Source: Jatrophihabitans sp.
GTDB lineage: Bacteria > Actinomycetota > Actinomycetes > Mycobacteriales > Jatrophihabitantaceae
NCBI GenBank assembly: GCA_036389035.1
Contig: DASVQQ010000011.1
Coordinates: 1-64,000 of the forward strand
Reading direction: 5' to 3'
DNA: 64,000 nt
Position 1 is the first letter of the stretch, and every line of letters begins with the position of its first letter. The notes under the pieces were generated by a model, which saw only the letters and a program-made list of their open reading frames with translations, did no database searches and was not told where the DNA came from. The translations under genes were made by a program, and so were the position numbers. This document shows, piece after piece, positions 54,836-62,487 of this stretch.

Positions 54836-55699
54836 TCAGCTGCCGTGGGACGGGACGGGCAGCAGGGTGTGCAGGTGGATCAGGTTCACCTCGAGCAGCA
54901 GGTCCCGCTGTGCCAGCACCTCGGCCGGGGTGCCCTCGGCGACGACCCGGTGATCCTCGTTGAACACCACGCACCGGTCGGCCAGCCGCTCCAGGCTGTC
55001 CAGGTCATGGGTCGCCAGCACGATCGTCTTGCCGGCCTCGGCCAGATCCTCGATCAGAGCGGTCAGCCACTCCGACGTGCGCGGATCCAACGCGGCGGTC
55101 GGCTCGTCGAACAGCAGCACCTCGGGGTTCATGGCCAGCACCGTCCCGATGGCCACCCGCTTCTTCTGGCCACCCGAGAGCTGGAACGGCGCCCGGTCGG
55201 CCAGCTCGCTGATCTCCAGCAGGCTCAGCACATCCTCGATCCGTTGCGCGATCTCCTCGCGTCCCATGCCCAGCTGCAACGGGCCGAAGCTCAGCTCGTC
55301 ACGCACCGTCGGCGAGAACACCTGCGCATCGCTGTTCTGGAACACGAAGCCGACCCGGGACCGGAATCCGGCGTTGAACTGCTCGTCCTCGAGGCTGTCC
55401 TCGGTGACCGGCTCGCCGTAGGCGGTGACGGTGCCCGAGGTCGGAAAGATCAGGCCGTCCAGGATCTTGAGCAAGGTGGATTTGCCGCAGCCGTTGGCGC
55501 CGAGCAGCGCGAGCTTCTCGCCCCGGTAGACCGAGAGGTCCACCCCGTTGAGCGCGACGAAACGATCCAGGTAACTGAAGTGCAGGTCCTCACAGACCAG
55601 GATCGGCTCACCCGGCGGCTTGCGCGGCGGCCGGCCGTGCATCGACCGCGGGTGCGCATGGCGGATCTGCTGGACGTGGACGTGCTCGTGTTCAGCCAC
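54836..55699 (-). CDS. cbiO: ECF transporter ATPase for nickel/cobalt
   Basis: 287 residues. Walker A GANGCGKST, Q loop VGFVFQNSDAQVFSPTV, signature LSGGQKKRVAIG and Walker B VLLFDEPTAALDP. Both ends are His-rich: MAEHEHVHVQQIRHAHPRSMHG at the start and HLHTLLPVPSHGS at the end, suiting a metal importer. It starts 8 bp inside the cbiQ gene. Confidence 0.92.
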   Translation of the reverse strand: MAEHEHVHVQQIRHAHPRSMHGRPPRKPPGEPILVCEDLHFSYLDRFVALNGVDLSVYRGEKLALLGANGCGKSTLLKILDGLIFPTSGTVTAYGEPVTEDSLEDEQFNAGFRSRVGFVFQNSDAQVFSPTVRDELSFGPLQLGMGREEIAQRIEDVLSLLEISELADRAPFQLSGGQKKRVAIGTVLAMNPEVLLFDEPTAALDPRTSEWLTALIEDLAEAGKTIVLATHDLDSLERLADRCVVFNEDHRVVAEGTPAEVLAQRDLLLEVNLIHLHTLLPVPSHGS

Positions 55700-56618
55700 C
55701 GAGAGCCCTCTCCGCGATGAGCAGGCCGGCCGCGACCAGGGCCACCGCGATCGCGAACACCAGGTCGGTGACGGCCGGCCTGGGTTGCGCCAGCACCTTG
55801 GCGTCGCCCCGGTAGCCCCGGGCGGTCATCGCCTGATGCACCTCCTCCGACATCGCCATCGTCCGCCCGAACAGCGCGCCGGCCGAAGCCGCGACGAACG
55901 CCCGGGCCTTTCTGTCGTGCTTCTCCGAGCCGATCGTGCGCGAGGCCCGCGCCTGGTACATGTCGGTGACCGAGGCCAGCAGCAGGAACAGGTACCGGTA
56001 GGCCATGCCGATGATCAGGATGAACATCCTGGGCACCCCGAGCGCCCGCAGCGAGGCCAGCAGCCGGGTCCACGGCGTGCTGAGCGTGAGCAGCACCACC
56101 AGGCTGACCGAGGTCGTCACCCGGGACAGCACCAGCGCCGCCGAGGTCAAGCCCTGCGAGGTGAAGCCGTGGGCCTTGCCGTGCCAGTGCCACAGCGTCC
56201 ACACCACGTCCCCTTCGGTCACCACGCTCAGGGTGGCCGGGATCAGCACGATGCCGCTGAAGATCGGCACGAACAGCCAGACCCGCAGGAGAAAGAACCG
56301 TAGTGGCAGCCGGCTCAGCGCGGCCAGCACCAGGGTGAGCGCGTAGAGCGCCAGCAGCGCCGGGATGCTCCGCAGGAACGCGGCGGTCACCACCAGGGCC
56401 AGCAACCCGAGCAACTTCACCCGCGGCTCCAGCCGCTGCAGCAACCCCGGCCGGGAGCTGGTCTCGTCGCTGAACATCACCTGCCGCAGCAGGTCCGAAC
56501 CGCCGGTCAACGTCTTGCGCACGAACGAGACCTTGCGGCGCCTGCCGCTGCGAGCGCACGGGCAGATCCCGGCGTCCTGGGCAAGCAGCCAGTCCGGAGT
56601 CCGGGCGGTGGTGGTCAC
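55692..56618 (-). CDS. cbiQ: ECF transporter transmembrane component CbiQ
   Basis: 308 residues from GTG 56618, placed after the cbiM stop. Helices include LLGLLALVVTAAFL and FILIIGMAYRYLFLLL; the coupling motifs with Ala-Arg-Gly are YQARASR and AMTARGYRG. A short cysteine pair (ICPCARSG) lies near the N-terminus. It joins CbiM to the ATPase. Confidence 0.9.
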   Translation of the reverse strand: MTTTARTPDWLLAQDAGICPCARSGRRRKVSFVRKTLTGGSDLLRQVMFSDETSSRPGLLQRLEPRVKLLGLLALVVTAAFLRSIPALLALYALTLVLAALSRLPLRFFLLRVWLFVPIFSGIVLIPATLSVVTEGDVVWTLWHWHGKAHGFTSQGLTSAALVLSRVTTSVSLVVLLTLSTPWTRLLASLRALGVPRMFILIIGMAYRYLFLLLASVTDMYQARASRTIGSEKHDRKARAFVAASAGALFGRTMAMSEEVHQAMTARGYRGDAKVLAQPRPAVTDLVFAIAVALVAAGLLIAERALGG

Positions 56619-56643
56619 GTCAGGCGCTCGGCGCGGGCACGGC

Positions 56644-57756
56644 TCACGAAGGCGCGTCGACCGTCGGCTTGTGCGGCGACGGTGGCTCCGCACCGGGACC
56701 GACCTCGGGGCGCCGGGACCGGCTGATCCACTGGATGAGGTGAGCGATGAGGAACAGCAGCACCGCGATCACCGCGACACCGATAGCCGCCGAGATCAGG
56801 TAACCGATCACCGGGTGCTTGTCGTCGGTGAAGTCATAGCCGGGTATCGGCGTGTGCTCCCAGAACCCGTTGTACTTCTGCAGTCCGGTGGGCACCGTCG
56901 ACAGGTTCAACTCTGTCAGTTTCAGGTCCTGCGGCGCCTCCTCGCCGAAGGCCCCGCCGGGCGCCAGCAGGCCGAGCGGGGTCAGCAGCACCATCACCAC
57001 GATCGCCGTCAGAGCCACGTGGATCGGCTTGAACCGGCTGGTGCGCCGGACCCGGGCCGCCTCGTCGATCGGCGTCTTCGGGTGGTTGACGCTCAGCAAC
57101 GCGATGTTGGCCCGCTGCAGGTAACTGATGACCCCGGCGGTCAGCACCGCCTCGGCGACCCCGGCCACCAGCAGGTGCGCCAGCAGCATCGCCGGGATCG
57201 TCTCGGACAGGTCGTACGGCGAGTACAGCGGAACGCCGTCGGAGTTGGTGAACAGGCTCGGCTGGATGCCGAGCAGGACGCCACAGGCCAGTGACGAGGC
57301 TGTCAGGCCGACGTACCCACCGGCGGCCGCGGCGATCACCCTGCGCCTGGACGTCAGGGTGGAGCCTCCGGCCACCAGCCGGTACACGCCGTAGCCGACG
57401 AACGGCAGCACGATGCCCAGGTTGAGGACGTTGGCGCCGTAGACCAGCACGCCGCCGTCGCCGAACAGCAGGGCCTGGAACGCCAGCGCGACGCTCACCG
57501 CTATCAGGCCTGCCCAGGGACCGAGCAGGATCGCGACCAGGACTCCACCGGCGGCGTGAGCGCTGGTGCCGTCCGGAACCGGGATGTTGAACATCATCAC
57601 CAGGAAGCTCATCGCCGACAGCATCGCCAGCGTCGGAACCTGGCGATTCTTCACCCGGTTGCGCACCCGCCGGGCTGCCACCGCGAGCATCGGAACCGCG
57701 ACGGCGAAGGTGACCGCGCAGGTGGAGGGCGAGAGGTACCCATCGGGTATGTGCAC
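56644..57756 (-). CDS. cbiM: CbiM-CbiN-like nickel/cobalt ECF substrate-specificity protein
   Basis: 370 residues from GTG 57756. The N-terminus HIPDGYLSP is the metal-binding signature of CbiM/NikM, where His2 and the terminal amine bind the ion. Then about seven helices with NIPVPDGTSAHAAGG. After residue ~240 a second part (VALTAIVVMVLLTPLGLLAPGGAFGEE, then a last helix) corresponds to a fused NikN/PDGLE-like segment. A Nur-type box 44 bp upstream suggests nickel. Confidence 0.9.
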   Translation of the reverse strand: MHIPDGYLSPSTCAVTFAVAVPMLAVAARRVRNRVKNRQVPTLAMLSAMSFLVMMFNIPVPDGTSAHAAGGVLVAILLGPWAGLIAVSVALAFQALLFGDGGVLVYGANVLNLGIVLPFVGYGVYRLVAGGSTLTSRRRVIAAAAGGYVGLTASSLACGVLLGIQPSLFTNSDGVPLYSPYDLSETIPAMLLAHLLVAGVAEAVLTAGVISYLQRANIALLSVNHPKTPIDEAARVRRTSRFKPIHVALTAIVVMVLLTPLGLLAPGGAFGEEAPQDLKLTELNLSTVPTGLQKYNGFWEHTPIPGYDFTDDKHPVIGYLISAAIGVAVIAVLLFLIAHLIQWISRSRRPEVGPGAEPPSPHKPTVDAPS

Positions 57757-57799
57757 GGCCAGTCCCCGTTCGGCGCGGACGCATGTCCTAGGCGGCTTA

Positions 57800-57816
57800 T
57801 TGCAAAGTGTTGGCAA
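57800..57816. promoter_or_regulatory. Nur-box-like operator upstream of cbiMQO
   Basis: TTGCAA-AGTGT-TGGCAA, one mismatch from the TTGCAA-N5-TTGCAA box bound by the nickel-sensing Fur-family regulator Nur in Streptomyces. It ends 44 bp before the cbiM start. With nickel, Nur would repress import. Confidence 0.65.
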
Positions 57817-57866
57817 TAGCGTAGAGCCGCCTGGCCGAGCTTGGAAACCCGGGACCGCCGCGCCGC

Positions 57867-57928
57867 GATCGTTGGCCGGCCTGCAGGACGACACGCCGAC
57901 AATTTCCCCTGCTCAGCGGCCAACGATC
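57867..57928. repeat. Nested palindromic element, copy 2 (inverted)
   Basis: Outer arms GATCGTTGGCC and GGCCAACGATC (11 bp, perfect), inner GCAGG/CCTGC, and GACACGCCG in the loop, which is CGGCGTGTC on the other strand. Read on the minus strand it matches copy 1 at 47393 in arms, AGCAGGG and loop core. Confidence 0.8.
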
Positions 57929-57991
57929 ACCGGTGCGGCGCCACGGCGACCGCGCTGATGGTGAGTTTTGGATCGCTCGCCGGGCGCTGCC

Positions 57992-60151
57992 TCAGCGCTG
58001 CACTGCCCAGCTCTGGATGGTGATCTGACGGGCCGGTGGGTTGGGCGTGGCGGTCGGGTCATAGATCAGCACCCGGGCCCGCAAGCCGAGCTTGCCGGTG
58101 CCGGCGGAGCAACTGGCGGCCGCCTGGCACAGGTAGACGTTGAGGTAGACCACCGTGCCGCCGGGGCCGAAGCCGGGTGAGTTGTCCGGCACCTCGATCA
58201 CCGGCCCGCTGTAGGTGATGGACCCGGTCTCCTTGACCCACAGCGATCTGGCGATCACGCCGAAGCGCATCACCTGCGAGGTGACGTTGTTCAACGACAG
58301 GTCGATGACGGCCTTCGGCACGTAGGTGGTGCCCTGGATGTAGAACGCACCGGCGTACGAGGTATGGGTGGACAGCACCGCGCACTGCCCGGCCGAGCCG
58401 CCGGTGTAGGTGCTGGCCAGGCAGTTGCCACCGGGGATGGCTCCGTCCTGGGCGCGGAAGGCCGGCGGGGTGTAGCTGAGGTCGAGTTGGATGGCGTCGA
58501 TGGTCTCGGTGCCGGCATGCCCGAGCCTGGACGAATACGCCATGCTCGCGCCCGTGAAGCCGTGGGTGTGCACGGCCGCGGCCAGCGGGCTGGTGCCGCC
58601 GCCGTACAGGTTGACCAGCGCGGTCTGCGTGACGGTGCTTGCGGTCGAGGGCAGCGTCGAGCTGATCGCCGCGCCGCCCGCAGTCGGGGTCAGCACCACC
58701 GTCCGCTGGTCGCCGCTGGCACCGGCGGTGTTGCGGTACACCACCCGCAAGGTCGCTGAGTTGAGCACCGAGCCCGCCGGGATGACCGGCGTCGGGGCGT
58801 AGCCACCCAGGGTGAACGAGGCCGTCTGATTACCCGTGGTGGTCTTGGTCCACGTCGCCCCTACCGTGTCGGCCTCAGCCAGGTTCGCCGCCGTCACCGT
58901 GGCGCTGTCGAACAGGGCCGGCGCCGGCGGGTTGACCACGGTGGTCGGCTTGACGGTGGCAATCGGCACCTGGGTCTCGGCGCCGCTTTTCACGCCGTAC
59001 ACCGCGATCGGCGGCCGGGCGGTGTGGTAGCTGGCGCAGATCTCGGCGTCGCCACCGGTCATCCGGAACTGGCTGTCGCCCCCGAACAGGAACTGCACGC
59101 CGACGGCCGAGGTCGACTTGATCGGATTCTGGCAGGCGCCGGGAATGGTGGCGGGCCTGAGGGGTCTGGCCAGCACGTTGCCGGCGGCGTCGACCGGCGT
59201 GCCGGCGACCAATTGCCCGCTGCTCACCGTCCAGACGTCGCTGCCGCCGAGCAGCGGGTTGGACGAGTTGTGGAAGTCGAAGTAATAGATGCCCGGCGTG
59301 AACCACCAGACGCTGTTCCTGCATACACCGCCGCTGTTGCTCATCAGCGAGGACAGCGCCTCGGCGTCGTCGTAGTAGCCGGGCTGGAACGTCATCACCC
59401 CGCCGGGGCAGTTGGCCGCCGTCGACGCTGGCACCGGCCGGTAGGTCGGCACCGCGTTGGCCGGTGAGCCGAACGCCGGCTCGAAAGAGTAGTTCGGGTC
59501 GACCACGGTGCCGGCGGCGCAGTTCGGCGGCGGGTTGCTGACGATGGTGCCCGAGCAGCCGGTGTGCGCGTACACCCCCACGTTGGACTCCAGCGTGCCC
59601 CTGGTGACCCGGATGTTGGAGTTCGACACCACCGAGCCGTGCACGATGAACGGAATGGTGGGACTGTTGTTCTGGATGTTCAGCCCGTCCTCGCCGGGGT
59701 TGGTTCCCAGCGTCAGGATCGCGTTGCCCGGCTTGTTCGCCGTGGTGATCGGGACCAGGCCGCCGGCCGCTCCGGAGTTCGGGTCCGGCGTGCAGGTGAC
59801 CGCGGCCGAGGACGCCGCGCCGCCGGTGGTGCCGGGATAGAAGTTGTTCAGCAGCAGCGTGTCGGCGGTGGGGCCGGAGCCGAAGCACTTGGGATGGGTC
59901 GGGCTGGAGGTGTTGTTGTTGAACGGCGAGCGGCGCAGCGCGGTGATCGCGGCCTGGGCGGCGCCGTCGCTGCCGTAGAGGTGAGCGGCCTGGCCGCGCA
60001 GCGCCACGGTGGTGCGGACGCTGGTGTCGCCGAAGGACAGCAGCACCCCGACCACCAGCGCCACCACCGTGATCAGGAGCAGCGCGAACACCAGCGACGC
60101 CCCGGTGTCATCGGCCAGGTTCAGCCGGCGGCGAGCGGTCTTGATCATCAT
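57992..60151 (-). CDS. Large PilX-like type IV pilus-associated protein
   Basis: 719 residues from ATG 60151, which overlaps the prepilin stop (ATGA). N-terminal DDTGASLVFALLLITVVALVVGVLLSF is a PilX-type transmembrane head followed by a long exported part with about 14 cysteines. Near residues 470-570 a carbohydrate-module-like beta domain (TWTKTTTGNQTASFTLGGY, LNSATLRVVYRNTAG) is inserted. It may be a pilus tip or adhesion protein. Size far exceeds usual PilX (about 150-200). Confidence 0.75.
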   Translation of the reverse strand: MMIKTARRRLNLADDTGASLVFALLLITVVALVVGVLLSFGDTSVRTTVALRGQAAHLYGSDGAAQAAITALRRSPFNNNTSSPTHPKCFGSGPTADTLLLNNFYPGTTGGAASSAAVTCTPDPNSGAAGGLVPITTANKPGNAILTLGTNPGEDGLNIQNNSPTIPFIVHGSVVSNSNIRVTRGTLESNVGVYAHTGCSGTIVSNPPPNCAAGTVVDPNYSFEPAFGSPANAVPTYRPVPASTAANCPGGVMTFQPGYYDDAEALSSLMSNSGGVCRNSVWWFTPGIYYFDFHNSSNPLLGGSDVWTVSSGQLVAGTPVDAAGNVLARPLRPATIPGACQNPIKSTSAVGVQFLFGGDSQFRMTGGDAEICASYHTARPPIAVYGVKSGAETQVPIATVKPTTVVNPPAPALFDSATVTAANLAEADTVGATWTKTTTGNQTASFTLGGYAPTPVIPAGSVLNSATLRVVYRNTAGASGDQRTVVLTPTAGGAAISSTLPSTASTVTQTALVNLYGGGTSPLAAAVHTHGFTGASMAYSSRLGHAGTETIDAIQLDLSYTPPAFRAQDGAIPGGNCLASTYTGGSAGQCAVLSTHTSYAGAFYIQGTTYVPKAVIDLSLNNVTSQVMRFGVIARSLWVKETGSITYSGPVIEVPDNSPGFGPGGTVVYLNVYLCQAAASCSAGTGKLGLRARVLIYDPTATPNPPARQITIQSWAVQR

Positions 60152-60810
60152 GACTGCCTCCGTTGGCCGCTCAGCTCGATCTGGTAGTTGGGCGCGCTGG
60201 CGCTCTGCGGGTTGTGAATGGTCAGCGAAAGCTTGACCACCAGGGGGGTCGCGGCTCCACTGCCGGTGCACGCCGTCGGCCCGGACCCCGACGCGCAGGA
60301 CGCCGACACCGACACCAGGTCATGGGCGAGCACCGTGTCGGTGACGACGGTGGCCGAGCCGGCGCACACCAGCCGGTGCAGCCGCGGCTGGCCGGCCGCG
60401 TCCGGGATCGACACGTAGGCCACCCGCATCAGGGTCGGCGCCGTCGAGGCGGCGTTGGTGTGGTCATCCCACCCGAAGCGGATCACCGCGTTCGGCGTTC
60501 CCGCGGTGCCGCAAGGGAAAAGTCCTCCGGTGGCGGGCGCGTTCTGCTCGATCGACTGGGTCAGCGGGTAGGGCGCGGCCGGGTCGGAGGAGTACGTCGT
60601 GCTGCGCACGCCCAGGCTGGCGACGTCGGCGGAGAAGTAGGCGGTGCTGATCTGCGCGTCGTGCGATTCGCTGAGCCGGGCCGTGGTCGCGTCGGTGTTG
60701 CGGAGGTAGCTGATGATCACGTTGCCCAGTGGAACCGTGATGATTCCCATGATCACGACCGCCAGCACCAGCTCCACCAGGGTGAAGCCGCGCTCGTCCT
60801 GCCTCAGCAT
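60148..60810 (-). CDS. Type IV prepilin-like protein (PilW/J type)
   Basis: 220 residues from ATG 60810. Leader MLRQDERG, then FTLVELVLAVVIMGIITVPLG with Glu5, the prepilin peptidase site. The rest is a beta-rich minor pilin with cysteines (FPCGTAG, VCAGSA, ASCASG). It overlaps both neighbours by 4-7 bp. Confidence 0.88.
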   Translation of the reverse strand: MLRQDERGFTLVELVLAVVIMGIITVPLGNVIISYLRNTDATTARLSESHDAQISTAYFSADVASLGVRSTTYSSDPAAPYPLTQSIEQNAPATGGLFPCGTAGTPNAVIRFGWDDHTNAASTAPTLMRVAYVSIPDAAGQPRLHRLVCAGSATVVTDTVLAHDLVSVSASCASGSGPTACTGSGAATPLVVKLSLTIHNPQSASAPNYQIELSGQRRQS

Positions 60811-61265
60811 GTCGAGCCCTGCCCGCAGGGCTTGCGCAGCACCAGGACCAGTCGCTCGGTCGCCCGGTTGTCCGAGCTGGCGACCTGGACGGTCAGCTCC
60901 TGCAGCCCGACGTCGGTGCACGGGCCGGCGATCCAGGCGGTGCCGGACCAGTACCGCACCGAGACGGCGGAGGCGGCATAGCCACTCGGAGCCGTGAACC
61001 CCACGGTTGCCGGCGCGTACGCCGACGGCGCCGCGCACGCGGTGTAGCCCGCGCCGGCGACGTGCTTCTCGACGTTCTCGGCGTAGTCGCGCACCGCGGC
61101 TCCGGCCGTGGACTGCTTGCGATGGATGTCGGAGACGGCGATGCTGGCCACCAGGCCGCCGACCACCGCCACCACCGCGATCGCCATGATGGCGAGTGCG
61201 ATGAGCAGTTCCAGCAGCGTCTCGCCGCGGTCGCGATCCACCTCGGATCTGAGGTCGAGGCTCAT
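60804..61265 (-). CDS. Type IV prepilin-like protein (PilV/I type)
   Basis: 153 residues. Leader of 13 residues ending RDRG, then ETLLELLIALAIMAIAVVAVVGG; Glu replaces the usual Phe at the first mature position and Glu5 is kept. Cysteine at the very C-terminus (GQGSTC). 12 bp after pilC. Confidence 0.82.
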   Translation of the reverse strand: MSLDLRSEVDRDRGETLLELLIALAIMAIAVVAVVGGLVASIAVSDIHRKQSTAGAAVRDYAENVEKHVAGAGYTACAAPSAYAPATVGFTAPSGYAASAVSVRYWSGTAWIAGPCTDVGLQELTVQVASSDNRATERLVLVLRKPCGQGSTC

Positions 61266-61277
61266 GTCAGGCTCATG

Positions 61278-62483
61278 TCAGACCTTGACCTGGTTGAAGA
61301 TTCCGTACATCGCCGACACCAGCGCGATGGCCACGAAGCCGACCATGCCTCCCATCACGATGATGATGGCCGGCTCGAACAGGCTGGTCAGTTTCTTGAT
61401 CTTGTAATCGAGTTCGCCCTCGTAGTAGTGGGCAGTCGCCTCCAGCTGGGCGTCCAGGGTGCCGGTCTCCTCGCCCACCTGCATCATCAGCGACGCGGTG
61501 CTCGGGAACAGCCCGGTCCGGGCCAGTGGCTTGGCCAGCCCGTCGCCTTCGAGCATCGACTCCCCCACCTGCGTCAGCGCCCGGATGTAGACCAGGTTGC
61601 GCAGTGACTCGCTGGCCACCCGCAGCGCCTCCGGAAGGTTGACCCCGGCGCTCACCATCGAGGACAGGATCCGGCTGAACCGTTCGACCAGCGCGTACTG
61701 GACGGTGGTGCCGAGCACCGGCACGGCCAGCACGAACCGGTCGCGGGCGTAGCGGCCGCGCTCGGTGCGCAGCGCCAGCGCCAACGCCAGCACCAGCCCG
61801 ACGATGGCGGCGATGATCGCCCACCAGTAGTTGATCAGGAAGTCGGTGATCGCCAGCAGGATCCGGGTGGGCAACGGCAGGTCGGCGCCCAGGCTCTTGA
61901 AGAACACCTTGAACCGGGGCAGCACGAACCCGGCCAGAATCGCGACGGTGAACACCGACATCCCGGCGATCACGGCCGGATAGATCATCGCGGACTGGAC
62001 CTTGCGCCGGGCCTCCAGGTCACGCTCGAGGTAGGTGGCCAGCTGGTCGAGCACCGTGTCCAGCTGCCCGGTCAGCTCGGCCGAGCGCAGGATGCCGCGG
62101 TAGAACGCCGGAAAGATCTTGGGGTGGCGGTCCAGGCAGGTCGAGAGCCGGTCACCGTCTCGCAGCGACTGCTCCACCTCGGCCATCATCCGGCGCACCG
62201 AGCTGTTGCTGGCCTCGGCGCCGATGGTGTGCACCGCGTCGATCAGCGGCAGACCGGCCCGGACGAAGGCCGCCAGCTGGCGCGACAGGTGCATCAGCTC
62301 GTCGCGCTTGACCCGCGGAGCGGTGATCTCGCTCTTCAGCAGGCTCGTCTTGGGCACCACCCGGATGTCTCGCAGGTCCCGCTCGTACAGGGCCAGCTCG
62401 GCAGCCTCCCGGCTGGCCGCCTTCTCGGTGCCGCGCGCCGACTCCCCGGACGGCAGGGTCGCTGTGTAGCTGAAGCTGGGCAC
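61278..62483 (-). CDS. pilC: Type IV pilus inner-membrane platform protein
   Basis: 401 residues. N-terminal FSYTATLPSGESARGTEKA and two GspF domains (LSRQLAAFVRAGLPLIDAVHTI and VERFSRILSSMVSAGVNLPEALRVASESL) with three membrane helices. It anchors the assembly ATPase. 4 bp after pilB. Confidence 0.94.
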   Translation of the reverse strand: MPSFSYTATLPSGESARGTEKAASREAAELALYERDLRDIRVVPKTSLLKSEITAPRVKRDELMHLSRQLAAFVRAGLPLIDAVHTIGAEASNSSVRRMMAEVEQSLRDGDRLSTCLDRHPKIFPAFYRGILRSAELTGQLDTVLDQLATYLERDLEARRKVQSAMIYPAVIAGMSVFTVAILAGFVLPRFKVFFKSLGADLPLPTRILLAITDFLINYWWAIIAAIVGLVLALALALRTERGRYARDRFVLAVPVLGTTVQYALVERFSRILSSMVSAGVNLPEALRVASESLRNLVYIRALTQVGESMLEGDGLAKPLARTGLFPSTASLMMQVGEETGTLDAQLEATAHYYEGELDYKIKKLTSLFEPAIIIVMGGMVGFVAIALVSAMYGIFNQVKV

Positions 62484-62487
62484 GTCC

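Noticed and set aside
57651..57923. Reading frames over the Nur box and palindrome
   Set aside because: They cross a regulatory site and the palindromic element, and have no similarity to known proteins.
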